Shown: one piece after another, positions 1-8,405 of the stretch
Layout: each line of letters starts with the position of its first letter
Numbering within the stretch: position 1 is the first letter of the stretch
From: JAFGVL01 sp963663245
Lineage (GTDB): Bacteria > Bacteroidota > Bacteroidia > Bacteroidales > Paludibacteraceae
Reading direction: 5' to 3'
Assembly: GCA_963663245.1 (NCBI GenBank)
Contig: OY760143.1
Span: 124,001-188,000 of the forward strand
Length of the DNA: 64,000 nucleotides
Notes under the pieces: generated by a model
The model's input: only the letters and a program-made list of their open reading frames with translations
The model's database searches: none
What the model was told of the DNA's origin: nothing
Position numbers and translations under genes: made by a program

Positions 1-1
1 T

Positions 2-958
2 AATAACTTACGTTATTGCGAGTCTCTTACTAAAGAACTTATGCTTGATGACAATCAAGTAGAAAAAGTAAAAACTGAGCGAAAAGGACACGCATACGAC
101 TTAGCAAAAGAGCGTTCTAAAGATCCTAATACCCTAATTGTATCGATGGGTGGTGATGGCACTTTTAATGAAGCGGCATCAGCTCTAGTAAACTCTGAAG
201 CATCTTTAGCTCATATTCCAAGAGGTTCAGGAAATGGCTTAGCTCGGATGCTAAAAATTCCATGGCTACGCTACCAATCGGCACAATACTTACAAGAGGG
301 TAGAATTAAAAAAATTGACGCTGGGAAAATAAATGAGCGTTTTTTCTTTTGCACCTGTGGGTTTGGGTTTGATGCCTATATTGCTGATCGCTTTAATAAA
401 AGTAAACTAAGAGGATCATTGATGTATGGTTGGTATATCTTTAAGCTCTTCTTAAAATACAAAGGTGTAAAAACTTCCTTCACAGTAGATGGAGTTGATT
501 ATGATGGTGAATACTTCATTGTTACTTTCTCTAACGCCAACCAATATGGCTTAAATGCTAAAATAGCTCCTAATGCCGATTTATCTGATGGGTTAATAGA
601 CATCACACTACTTAAGCCTTTCTCTAGAATTCTTGCTCCTGTTTATGCATTGTCTCTTATTGGAGGCTTTATTAATAAAATGCCTAAAGTAGAAATGCTA
701 CAAGCTTCTTCAGTTAATATAAAATCTGTATCATCACCCTACTTTCATATAGATGGAGAAGCTATTGAAATGCAATACCCCGCAAATATACAAGTATATA
801 AAGAGGCTCTAAAACTTCATATTCCGAAAGATCAGAAGTTTGTTTTTGACAGACATGCTCTTTACAAACGCTTCAAAATTGAAAAGTATTTACTGGAAAG
901 TGAACTCAAAGAATTCATCAAAAAAAAGATGGATGAGAATGACCTTTTTAATAATTGA
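2..958 (+). CDS. Diacylglycerol kinase-type lipid kinase (YegS/DgkB family), 5' end cut off by window
   Basis: The reading frame is open from base 2, so the true start lies upstream; 318 residues are visible. The nucleotide-binding signature GGDGT sits near residue 50 of the visible part, followed by a PRGSGNG motif, the usual arrangement of the DAGK catalytic domain. The C-terminal part (FHIDGE) matches the YegS-like beta-sandwich. Members phosphorylate diacylglycerol or related lipids with ATP at the inner face of the membrane. The family is firm; the exact lipid substrate cannot be read from sequence. A first in-frame ATG occurs at 41, but the conserved N-terminal part of the domain precedes it. 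Confidence 0.88.
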   Translation, partial: NNLRYCESLTKELMLDDNQVEKVKTERKGHAYDLAKERSKDPNTLIVSMGGDGTFNEAASALVNSEASLAHIPRGSGNGLARMLKIPWLRYQSAQYLQEGRIKKIDAGKINERFFFCTCGFGFDAYIADRFNKSKLRGSLMYGWYIFKLFLKYKGVKTSFTVDGVDYDGEYFIVTFSNANQYGLNAKIAPNADLSDGLIDITLLKPFSRILAPVYALSLIGGFINKMPKVEMLQASSVNIKSVSSPYFHIDGEAIEMQYPANIQVYKEALKLHIPKDQKFVFDRHALYKRFKIEKYLLESELKEFIKKKMDENDLFNN

Positions 959-1066
959 TTGCCGTAAAACATACTATTTAAGTATTACTATACTTGTTTA
1001 TACTTCCCCTTTTACTTATCTTTACATTAGTTCTTTTATTTATCAACCCATAAAAAAACAAACATT

Positions 1067-1576
1067 ATGAAAACGCATGTAGCCATATATAAAAACAAAG
1101 AAGATGCTAATCTCGCTGTTGAGAAATTAAGTGATCATAAATTTCCAATAGAAAAAGTATCTATCATTGAAAGAGCAGATATTATTGAAGACCATATAAA
1201 AGTAAAGTCAATAAAAACTGCTAAAACTGCTCCAATCCTAGTTTTTTCCGTTCTTGGATTAATTACAGGAATTCTTACTTCAATTTTTAATATTACATTT
1301 GGATTAGACTTTTTAGAGAATACTCCTCTTATAATAAGTGCATTTATTGGCTTAGATGTAGGCCTTATTGTAGGTGCACTTTTTGTTATTTTTATCGCAA
1401 TAATTATAAAAAAAGATAAAACTATTGAAATAAACAAACACCAAGAAAGTTCAATCTACCTTATAGTTATTGATGGTAGCAATGCTAATGTTTTTGAAGC
1501 TGAAAAAATATTAAAAACAGAAGGCGCACATAAATATACTCTTGTTTGCACCTATTGCAAAGCTAAAAGGGCATAG
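1067..1576 (+). CDS. Small two-TM membrane protein, possibly YflT-like
   Basis: The 169-residue product is not recognised with certainty. The first 45 residues (VAIYKNKEDANLAVEKLSD followed by KVSII) resemble the ferredoxin-like fold of general-stress YflT-type proteins. Two hydrophobic segments follow at about residues 54-75 and 87-115, the second rich in Gly, and a second alpha/beta segment with a short Cys pair (CTYC) lies at the end. The gene stands alone and ends at a strong bidirectional hairpin shared with mdh. A membrane location is clear; the function is unknown. Confidence 0.7.
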   Translation: MKTHVAIYKNKEDANLAVEKLSDHKFPIEKVSIIERADIIEDHIKVKSIKTAKTAPILVFSVLGLITGILTSIFNITFGLDFLENTPLIISAFIGLDVGLIVGALFVIFIAIIIKKDKTIEINKHQESSIYLIVIDGSNANVFEAEKILKTEGAHKYTLVCTYCKAKRA

Positions 1577-1596
1577 ATAAAAACACATGTGTAAAT

Positions 1597-1630
1597 AAAA
1601 AGGTCGAACAATAAGCATGCTCGACCTTTT
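1597..1630. terminator. Bidirectional intrinsic terminator
   Basis: The arms aaaaggtcga (1597-1606) and tcgacctttt (1621-1630) pair perfectly around a 14-nt loop. The hairpin is flanked by A-runs and T-runs, so it can stop transcription from both the small membrane protein gene and mdh, which converge here. Confidence 0.85.
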
Positions 1631-1651
1631 TTATTAAAAATAATATCTCTA

Positions 1652-2593
1652 CTATATAAGTTTCATTTCAGCTAATACACTATTCATATTACGAACAGCA
1701 TCTGCACTTTTTGCAAATTTCTCTTGCTCATCAGCAGTTAATCCAAGATCTTTAATCTCTTCACATCCACCTTTTCCAATAACAGCAGGAACACCGATAC
1801 AAATATCTTCTTGCCCATATTCACCTTCTAACAATACACAACTTGCAATTAAGGCTTTTCTATCTTCTAAAATAGACTCAGCAACCATAGCTCCAGCAGC
1901 ACCTGGGGCATACCATGCAGAAGTTCCAATTAATTTAGTTAATGTTGCTCCACCAACCATTGTTGCTCCAACAACTGCTTCTTGTTGCTCTGCAGATAAT
2001 AAAGAAGGAACTTCTTTACCAGCACATGTTGCTAAACGAATTAAAGGAATCATAGTAGTATCACCATGTCCACCAATTACCATTGCATCAAGATCACTTT
2101 GAGGTGCCTGTAAAGCATTTGATAAGTTATATTTAAAACGAGAGCTATCTAAAAGACCTCCCATGCCGATTACACGATTCTTTGGTAATCCTGTTGCTTT
2201 TAATGCCAAGTAAGTCATTGTATCCATCGGATTAGCAATCACTACTAAATATGCATCAGGTGAATATTTTAGTATGTTATCACAAACTGTTTTAACAATA
2301 CCAGCGTTAGTACCAATTAAATCTTCACGAGTCATACCTGGTTTACGAGGCACTCCTGAAGTAATAACAACAACATCAGAACCAGCAGTTGCAGCATAAT
2401 CTCCTGTTACTCCTGTTAATTTTGTTTTAAACTTAGAAAGTTCAGCACATTGGTTAATATCCATTGCTTTTCCTTCTGCAAAACCTTCTTTCACATCTAA
2501 CATTACAACCTCATCTGCAATACCATTTACAGTTAGTACATTTGCACATGTTGCTCCAACATTACCTGCTCCAACTACAGTTACTTTTGACAT
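1652..2593 (-). CDS. mdh: Malate dehydrogenase, NAD-dependent (LDH-like type)
   Basis: Interconverts malate and oxaloacetate in the TCA cycle or its reductive branch. The 313-residue protein has the Rossmann motif GAGNVG (residues 8-13). Asp33 follows the second strand and predicts preference for NAD over NADP. The substrate arginines are R83, R89 and R152, and the catalytic His176 lies in GGHGDTT. Length and motifs match the lactate-dehydrogenase-like MDH group. It is transcribed alone from a promoter near 2643-2650 and ends at the bidirectional hairpin. Class I fumarase, the preceding TCA step, is encoded elsewhere in the window (33955-35589). Confidence 0.96.
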   Translation of the reverse strand: MSKVTVVGAGNVGATCANVLTVNGIADEVVMLDVKEGFAEGKAMDINQCAELSKFKTKLTGVTGDYAATAGSDVVVITSGVPRKPGMTREDLIGTNAGIVKTVCDNILKYSPDAYLVVIANPMDTMTYLALKATGLPKNRVIGMGGLLDSSRFKYNLSNALQAPQSDLDAMVIGGHGDTTMIPLIRLATCAGKEVPSLLSAEQQEAVVGATMVGGATLTKLIGTSAWYAPGAAGAMVAESILEDRKALIASCVLLEGEYGQEDICIGVPAVIGKGGCEEIKDLGLTADEQEKFAKSADAVRNMNSVLAEMKLI

Positions 2594-2642
2594 AATTAAT
2601 TAATTTTTTAGTTATATTTAATTTCTATATTATATTCTCAGA

Positions 2643-2650
2643 CAAAAATA
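2643..2650 (-). promoter_or_regulatory. mdh -7 promoter element
   Basis: Read on the minus strand this is TATTTTTG, an exact match to the Bacteroidota -7 consensus TAnnTTTG, about 50 bases before the mdh start codon. Confidence 0.55.
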
Positions 2651-2807
2651 GAATTTAAATTGAATACGGAAAAATTTCCGTAATTAAATTTACGTTTCTT
2701 TAAGGAAAAAACTCCTAAAAAACTCGATTGTCTACACATAGAACATTATTATACGCATCCTGTTCAATCTACAGCTACATTTTTTTCCCTTATTATGAAA
2801 ACCTTCT

Positions 2808-2815
2808 TATCTTTG
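2808..2815 (+). promoter_or_regulatory. -7 element directly in front of the YgjP-like gene
   Basis: TATCTTTG matches TAnnTTTG exactly and ends only 5 bases before the ATG at 2821. If used, the transcript would be almost leaderless. It also supports 2821 rather than an upstream TTG as the start. Confidence 0.6.
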
Positions 2816-2820
2816 TCTTA

Positions 2821-3525
2821 ATGGAAGCCCTTATTGAAGATAAAGATTTAGGCCGTGTTGAGTTCTGGAGAAGCAAGCGTGCAAGAAGAATTAAAATTAT
2901 AATTAAACCTGATTACTTGCGTATTACTTTGCCTCCTAGAGCAACACAAAAAGAAGGCCTTGCTTTCTTAAATGAAATGAGAGAAAAAGTAAAAAAATCT
3001 CAAAAGAAAATAGCAGAACAAACCTTAGTCGTAGATGAAAATCATCCCTTACAAACACTTTCATTTATAACTAAAGTACAAGCGGCAGATAGAGATAAAG
3101 TTTTTTTCAAATTAAGTAAAGGTGTTTTATTAATTGAGTACCCGAAAGAACAAAACAGCAATTCTGAACAGTTACAAAAATATTTTAAAAACGGCATACA
3201 GTTTTTCTTACGAAAAGAAGCCAAACGGTTATTACCAAATCGTCTATCTGAACTAGCATCTTTACATGGGTTTAAATATAAAGACCTGAAAATTCAGAGC
3301 AGCAAAACACGCTGGGGAAGCTGTTCAAACAAAGGAAATATTAATTTATCACTCTATTTATTAATGATGCCTGCCCATTTAGTAGACTATGTTATGCTAC
3401 ACGAACTGTGTCATACAAAAGAGATGAACCACGGAGATACGTTTTGGAAACTAATGGACAAGGTTACGAATAACCAAGCTAAAGCATTACGAAAAGAAGT
3501 GAAGGAATATAGATGTACGCTTTAA
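2821..3525 (+). CDS. YgjP-like zinc metallopeptidase (DUF45, SprT/WLM-related)
   Basis: The 234-residue protein has a zinc-binding HELCH motif (residues 194-198) with a third ligand His204 (NHGDTFW) and the family hallmark RWGSC at 164-168. This is the layout of the YgjP-like domain, thought to be a peptidase; substrates of the family are poorly defined. The frame is open to a TTG at 2728, but that extension is hydrophobic, non-conserved and would include the promoter element at 2808-2815, so ATG 2821 was chosen. The catalytic motif is intact. Confidence 0.87.
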   Translation: MEALIEDKDLGRVEFWRSKRARRIKIIIKPDYLRITLPPRATQKEGLAFLNEMREKVKKSQKKIAEQTLVVDENHPLQTLSFITKVQAADRDKVFFKLSKGVLLIEYPKEQNSNSEQLQKYFKNGIQFFLRKEAKRLLPNRLSELASLHGFKYKDLKIQSSKTRWGSCSNKGNINLSLYLLMMPAHLVDYVMLHELCHTKEMNHGDTFWKLMDKVTNNQAKALRKEVKEYRCTL

Positions 3526-3596
3526 TATATTATTTATATGCCTCTAGTGATTATCAGAAGCTCTAAAATTGTCAATTGTAAATCACCTAATAGTAA

Positions 3597-4925
3597 ATGA
3601 AAATAATGAACTGGAATACACTCCTCTCCAACAAACGATTCGGCATGGAAGATTTGCACCTACGCAACCATGATGATCGTACTGAGTTTCAACGCGACTA
3701 TGATCGTCTGATTTTTTCTGCCCCTTTTCGTCGCTTACAAAATAAAACACAAGTCTTTCCCTTACCAGGAAGTGTATTTGTTCACAATAGACTTACTCAT
3801 AGCCTGGAGGTAGCCTGCGTAGGACGTTCTTTAGGCAATGGCGTTAGCAGAAAATTACAAGATATTCACAGCAATAATTTCTCCCCTTTCATCAACGAAA
3901 TTGGAGCTATTGTCTCTGCTTCTTGTTTAGCGCATGACTTAGGAAATCCTCCTTTTGGTCATTCAGGAGAGAAAGCAATTGCAACCTATTTTTCTGAAGG
4001 AGAAGGCGCCTTCTTGAAAGAAAAAATGAATACTAACGAGTGGAAAGATATCATCACTTTTGAAGGAAATGCTAATGCTTTTCGACTACTTACTCATCAG
4101 TTTAATGGGAGAAGAAAAGGAGGTTTTGCCTTAACCTATTCCACCTTGGCCTCTATTGCCAAATACCCCTATGCATCAAATTATGCTGTAAAAAAACAGA
4201 AATTTGGTTTCTTCCAATCAGAAAAAACAGACTTTATAAAGGTAGCTACTGAACTAGGACTAATAGAACTTGAAAAAGATAAATATGCACGTCATCCACT
4301 CGTATATTTAGTAGAGGCAGCTGATGATATTTGTTATGAAATAATGGATATCGAAGATGCTCATAAATTAAAAATACTAACAACTGCCGAAACAATACAA
4401 CTCTTAATAGCCTTTGTTCCTGAGCAACGTAAAGAAAGAACACAAGAAACACTAGATATGGTTTCTGACACCAATGAACAAATTGCTTATTTGCGTTCTG
4501 TCGTTATAGGTTTACTTATCGATGCTTGTATAGAGGTATTTGTTGCTAATGAAACTGCCATTTTAGAAGGCAAATTTGAATCTTCATTAATAAAAAATAT
4601 TTCTCCAAGCCTAAAGCAAGCTTATGAAACATGTGAAAAACTCTCCTTAAAACGCATTTATCTTTCTAAAGATGTAGTAGATATTGAAATTGCAGGGTAT
4701 AACATAATCTATACCCTCATAAATAAATTTACAACAGCTGTTTTACATCCTGAAAAAGCATATTCTAAAATGTTGCTTTCTCGTATTCCAGAACAATATC
4801 AAACTGATAGCAAAAGTGAATACGGAAGAGTTCAAGCCGTACTTGATTATATTTCTGGAATGACAGATGTATATGCTTTAGACATTTATCAAAAGATTAA
4901 TGGCATGAGTTTGCCTACACTTTAA
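3597..4925 (+). CDS. dgt: Deoxyguanosinetriphosphate triphosphohydrolase (dGTPase)
   Basis: Hydrolyses dGTP to deoxyguanosine and tripolyphosphate, helping to balance dNTP pools. The 442-residue protein carries the HD-domain metal ligands: His68 in RLTHSLE, His113-Asp114 in LAHDLGNPPFGHSGE, and a later Asp in VEAADDICY. The N-terminal region with RRLQNKTQV is typical of the dGTPase family. A second ATG nine bases on (3606) is an equally possible start. The gene stands alone with no obvious partners. Confidence 0.93.
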   Translation: MKIMNWNTLLSNKRFGMEDLHLRNHDDRTEFQRDYDRLIFSAPFRRLQNKTQVFPLPGSVFVHNRLTHSLEVACVGRSLGNGVSRKLQDIHSNNFSPFINEIGAIVSASCLAHDLGNPPFGHSGEKAIATYFSEGEGAFLKEKMNTNEWKDIITFEGNANAFRLLTHQFNGRRKGGFALTYSTLASIAKYPYASNYAVKKQKFGFFQSEKTDFIKVATELGLIELEKDKYARHPLVYLVEAADDICYEIMDIEDAHKLKILTTAETIQLLIAFVPEQRKERTQETLDMVSDTNEQIAYLRSVVIGLLIDACIEVFVANETAILEGKFESSLIKNISPSLKQAYETCEKLSLKRIYLSKDVVDIEIAGYNIIYTLINKFTTAVLHPEKAYSKMLLSRIPEQYQTDSKSEYGRVQAVLDYISGMTDVYALDIYQKINGMSLPTL

Positions 4926-4992
4926 ATATATTTTCATCGGGAAAAAATAGCTCTTTCATCGATTTATCATTTTAATACAAGAGCTACAAACC

Positions 4993-5000
4993 TATATTTG
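4993..5000 (+). promoter_or_regulatory. -7 element of the LiaF-like/LytTR operon
   Basis: TATATTTG is an exact TAnnTTTG match 28 bases before the ATG at 5029. Confidence 0.55.
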
Positions 5001-5028
5001 TATCATCAATTCAAAAAATTATAAAAAT

Positions 5029-5817
5029 ATGAAAAGACATGTTGACCATTGTCGTTCACACAACAAAAAATGTTGTAGTGGATTCGGATTTGCCACCTTA
5101 CTTATAATTGCAGGTATATTGCTCTTATGTACCAAACTAAATTTAATCCCTACTAAGTATATTGATGCTTTAATATCTTGGCAAATAGTATTAATAATTA
5201 TTGGACTACTTTCATTAATAATAAAACACTTGTATGCCGCAGTAATATTTGCAACTCTAGGTATCTTTTTTATCATCCCCAAAATTGGATTAGTACCAGA
5301 CAACTTTATAGGTGAGGTACCAACTAATTTTGTTCAATTGTATTGGCCTATTCTATTAATAATTGCAGGTGTTTTGGTTGTAATACATCGCATCTTCCCA
5401 CCAAAACATAAAACAATACGAGAACACTTCTTAAATGAAGCTGAAAAGAAAGGACATAAAAACCAATATGAATGTGAAAATGGCTTTGTAAATAAACGTA
5501 GCCTTTTCGAAAGCGGTAAACATATTGTACTCGACCCCGAGTTTAAAGGAGGGAATGTAAAAACCGTATTTGGTGAAACAAAAATGGACTTAAGAAAAAC
5601 ATCATTACCTGAAGGAAATACGCAACTTATAATAGATGTATCTTTTGGTTCAGTAGTAATATACGTTCCTACAGACTGGCGCATTCAATTAAATGTAAAT
5701 TCAGTATTTGGCACATTTGAAGATAAACGCGCATTTCAAGAAAATGATGCTGATCCATCAAAAACATTAGTTATTTCTGGCTCTGTAGTTTTTGGTGAAG
5801 GCTCTCTAAAAAATTAA
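5029..5817 (+). CDS. LiaF-like membrane protein (cell-wall-active antibiotics response type)
   Basis: The N-terminal half has four hydrophobic helices at about residues 21-39, 45-64, 66-85 and 103-121, preceded by a His/Cys-rich leader. The C-terminal half (about 165-262) contains short beta-strands such as VKTVFGETKMDL and VSFGSVVIYVP, as in the LiaF/YvqF C-terminal domain. LiaF-type proteins restrain envelope-stress signalling in Firmicutes. In Bacteroidota the family often sits beside LytTR regulators, as it does here: the next gene starts 8 bases downstream. The fold assignment is good; the role is inferred from the pairing. Confidence 0.8.
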   Translation: MKRHVDHCRSHNKKCCSGFGFATLLIIAGILLLCTKLNLIPTKYIDALISWQIVLIIIGLLSLIIKHLYAAVIFATLGIFFIIPKIGLVPDNFIGEVPTNFVQLYWPILLIIAGVLVVIHRIFPPKHKTIREHFLNEAEKKGHKNQYECENGFVNKRSLFESGKHIVLDPEFKGGNVKTVFGETKMDLRKTSLPEGNTQLIIDVSFGSVVIYVPTDWRIQLNVNSVFGTFEDKRAFQENDADPSKTLVISGSVVFGEGSLKN

Positions 5818-5825
5818 ATTAAAAA

Positions 5826-6665
5826 ATGATTCATCCCTTATTAAAAAATAAGTGGTACATAGCAATCTTCATTGTTCTATGCATAATAGTTGGAATAACA
5901 CAAGCAGCTTTATTAAACCCAATTGTTGATGTTCCTTTTTACTGGCTAGTTCTAAATGGCGTTATTTATTCCTTTATTCTAGGAGCAATTTCTATCCCAT
6001 TATGGATAGTAATTCGTTACGTAGATTTTTCGCAAGGGAGTACCGTGCAAAAATGGCTTAATACAATTGCCTTATGTATTATCACTGTTGGTAGTTGGCT
6101 AGGGTTAGGGATGCTACTTGTTTATTTATTCTTTCCTATAAATTATTTCCATGCACTACAACCAACTGTTGCTGTAAAAATATTTGGTGGAATTATGCTA
6201 TATACTATTCTTGTTCAACGCTATATGATGCTTATGATTAAAGAAAAAGCTATAGAAGACGAACAAGAGAAAGATGATATAGCAGAAATGATATCAGACA
6301 AAGAAACAGTAGAAATTGAAGAAAAAAAAATCGAGATAATCGACCGAATAGCAGTAAAATTGGGTCAAAAAATACACGTTATATCCGTTCCAGACATACA
6401 ATATATACAAGCTGATGGTGACTATGTAATGATTCATACAACTGAAGGTAAGTTCCTCAAAGAACAAACCATGAAATACTTCGAACAGCACTTGCCTGCA
6501 GATAAGTTTGTTCGCGTGCATCGCTCCTGTATTGTGAATGTTGAAATAATCTCTAGAGTAGAACTCTATGAAAAACAAAACTATATGCTTTCCCTTCAAA
6601 ATGGTCAGAAGATAAAAGCAAGTACAAACGGATATCGCTTATTAAAGAAAACATTGAGTTTATAA
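5826..6665 (+). CDS. Membrane-anchored LytTR-family DNA-binding regulator
   Basis: The 279-residue protein has four transmembrane helices (about residues 12-30, 38-63, 80-103 and 116-136), a Glu/Lys-rich linker (about 138-165) and a C-terminal LytTR domain (about 172-277) with the signature FVRVHRSCIVN. There is no receiver domain, so phosphorelay control is not expected. A membrane-held regulator cotranscribed with a LiaF-like protein suggests direct sensing of envelope state. The target operons cannot be told from this window; LytTR regulators commonly act on their own operon. A terminator follows. Confidence 0.88.
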   Translation: MIHPLLKNKWYIAIFIVLCIIVGITQAALLNPIVDVPFYWLVLNGVIYSFILGAISIPLWIVIRYVDFSQGSTVQKWLNTIALCIITVGSWLGLGMLLVYLFFPINYFHALQPTVAVKIFGGIMLYTILVQRYMMLMIKEKAIEDEQEKDDIAEMISDKETVEIEEKKIEIIDRIAVKLGQKIHVISVPDIQYIQADGDYVMIHTTEGKFLKEQTMKYFEQHLPADKFVRVHRSCIVNVEIISRVELYEKQNYMLSLQNGQKIKASTNGYRLLKKTLSL

Positions 6666-6674
6666 ATTTCTAAG

Positions 6675-6702
6675 AGCCTCGTAAATTATGAGGCTTTTTT
6701 TT
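6675..6702 (+). terminator. Intrinsic terminator after the LytTR gene
   Basis: agcctc (6675-6680) pairs with gaggct (6690-6695) and is followed by a run of T. Confidence 0.8.
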
Positions 6703-6764
6703 CACCTCCCTCGCTACAATTGCTGTTATACAGCACTTTCAGAAGATTGCTGCAAAATATTTTG

Positions 6765-6772
6765 TATATTTG
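6765..6772 (+). promoter_or_regulatory. gdhA -7 promoter element
   Basis: TATATTTG is an exact consensus match 43 bases before the gdhA ATG. Confidence 0.55.
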
Positions 6773-6815
6773 AACGTATACATAAAAAATTACTAACCTA
6801 TAAATACCAATCATT

Positions 6816-8165
6816 ATGGCTGCAAGTAATATTGATGATTTCATGGCAAAAGTTATTGCCAAAAATCCAGGGGAACATTTATTCCATCAGGCTGTTAGAG
6901 AAGTGAGCGAAACCCTATTCCCTTTCCTAGAAGAAAATCCGAAATACAAAGACGCAAAAATCCTTCAAAGAATGATTGAAGCCGAACGGGCTATCTCTTT
7001 CCGAGTAAGTTGGATAGACGATAAAGGTGAGATTAGAGTAAATCGCGGTTATCGCGTAGAAATGAATAGTGCCATCGGTCCATTTAAAGGAGGACTTCGT
7101 TTTCACCCGTCCGTAAATTTTGGTTTACTAAAATTCTTAGCCTTCGAACAAGTTTTTAAAAACAGTCTTACATCCTTACCAATTGGTGGAGGAAAAGGAG
7201 GTTCTAATTTTAATCCTAGAGGAAAATCGGACAATGAAATAATGCGCTTCTGTCAAAGTTTTATGACTGAGCTTTACCGCCACATTGGAAACCATACCGA
7301 CGTACCCGCTGGAGATATTGGCGTAGGCGCTCGAGAAATTGGTTATCTCTTTGGACAATACAAACGTATCACTAACAAATTTACAGGAGTACTTACCGGG
7401 AAAGGATTAAAGTGGGGAGGAAGTTTAATTAGAACTGAAGCTACAGGCTTTGGCACAGTATATTTTGCTAAAGAGATGTTAGCCACTAAAAAAGATACAA
7501 TCAAAGGAAAAACAGTAGTTATATCTGGTGCTGGAAATGTAGCGCAACATGCCTGCGAAAAAGTAATTGAACTTGGAGGAAAAGTAGTTACCATGTCAGA
7601 CTCCTGCGGGTATATTCACGACCCAGACGGTATTGATACAGAAAAACTAGAGTTCATCATGGAACTCAAGAATGTGAAACGTGGTCGTGTAGCACAATAT
7701 GTAAAAAAATATACCAAAGCAAAATTCTATGGAACTGGACAAAAACCATGGGGCATAAAATGTGATATTGCTCTCCCCTGTGCTACTCAAAATGAAATTG
7801 ATAAAGACGATGCCGAAACACTAATAGCTAATGGATGTATTCTTGTTGCCGAAGGTGCTAACATGCCTTCAAACAATGAAGCTATAAAAGTGTACTTAGA
7901 TAATAAAATTTTATATGGACCGGGAAAAGCTGCTAATGCAGGAGGTGTTGCAACCTCAGGCTTAGAGATGGCTCAAAATGCTATGGGTATTTACTGGAGC
8001 AAAGAAGAAGTTGACGAACGATTAAAAACTATCATGTCTAACATACACAGCACATGTGTTCAATATGGAACCGAAAAAGATGGCTTTATTAACTATGTAA
8101 GAGGAGCCAATGTAGGTGGTTTTATTAAAGTTGCTGACGCTATGATTGAACAGGGGGTATTGTAA
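6816..8165 (+). CDS. gdhA: NADP-type glutamate dehydrogenase (hexameric, short form)
   Basis: Assimilates ammonia by reductive amination of 2-oxoglutarate to glutamate. The 449-residue length is that of the small hexameric class. Glutamate-binding and catalytic lysines are visible at K91 (GPFKGGLRF), K115 and K127 (LPIGGGKGG); the catalytic Asp lies in VPAGDIGVG, and the dinucleotide-binding motif GAGNVAQ near residue 240. NADP preference is inferred from similarity to the bacterial NADP class, not proven. The gene is monocistronic between its own promoter and terminator. Confidence 0.95.
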   Translation: MAASNIDDFMAKVIAKNPGEHLFHQAVREVSETLFPFLEENPKYKDAKILQRMIEAERAISFRVSWIDDKGEIRVNRGYRVEMNSAIGPFKGGLRFHPSVNFGLLKFLAFEQVFKNSLTSLPIGGGKGGSNFNPRGKSDNEIMRFCQSFMTELYRHIGNHTDVPAGDIGVGAREIGYLFGQYKRITNKFTGVLTGKGLKWGGSLIRTEATGFGTVYFAKEMLATKKDTIKGKTVVISGAGNVAQHACEKVIELGGKVVTMSDSCGYIHDPDGIDTEKLEFIMELKNVKRGRVAQYVKKYTKAKFYGTGQKPWGIKCDIALPCATQNEIDKDDAETLIANGCILVAEGANMPSNNEAIKVYLDNKILYGPGKAANAGGVATSGLEMAQNAMGIYWSKEEVDERLKTIMSNIHSTCVQYGTEKDGFINYVRGANVGGFIKVADAMIEQGVL

Positions 8166-8183
8166 ATAAAATAGTTTTAAAGT

Positions 8184-8228
8184 AAAAAGGTGATCGGATG
8201 AGTTGAATTCATTTGATTACCTTTTTTT
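8184..8228 (+). terminator. Intrinsic terminator after gdhA
   Basis: aaaaaggtgatc (8184-8195) pairs with gattaccttttt (from 8215), with one G-U pair, leading into a T-run. Confidence 0.8.
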
Positions 8229-8265
8229 ATACTAGTTCTATATCATGATTTAGAATAAATAAATT

Positions 8266-8273
8266 TATATTTG
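8266..8273 (+). promoter_or_regulatory. Possible distal promoter upstream of the kinase/phosphatase pair
   Basis: TATATTTG matches TAnnTTTG but lies 132 bases before the ATG at 8406. The would-be leader contains a small hairpin, gtggca (8307-8312) with tgccac (8325-8330). A weaker element, TATATTTA (8391-8398), lies right in front of the ATG. Which is used cannot be told. Confidence 0.35.
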
Positions 8274-8405
8274 TGAGTATTCTGTCATAATAACCATACA
8301 TACCAAGTGGCATCACACATGGAGTGCCACAGCCTAACCTTATTTGCTCCCATAAAGAAACTACAACCCTAACGCCCCAATAATATTTGCTATATTTAGC
8401 CCCTT

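Noticed and set aside
840..1070. Overlapping 76-codon frame across the end of the lipid kinase gene
   Set aside because: It lies mostly inside the kinase gene in another frame, has low-complexity Tyr/Ser/Phe-rich content and no signal of its own.
2728..2820. Upstream TTG extension of the YgjP-like protein
   Set aside because: It would include the TATCTTTG promoter element and adds a non-conserved hydrophobic stretch; similar TTG extensions at 30705, 37036, 45130 and 47760 were dropped for like reasons.
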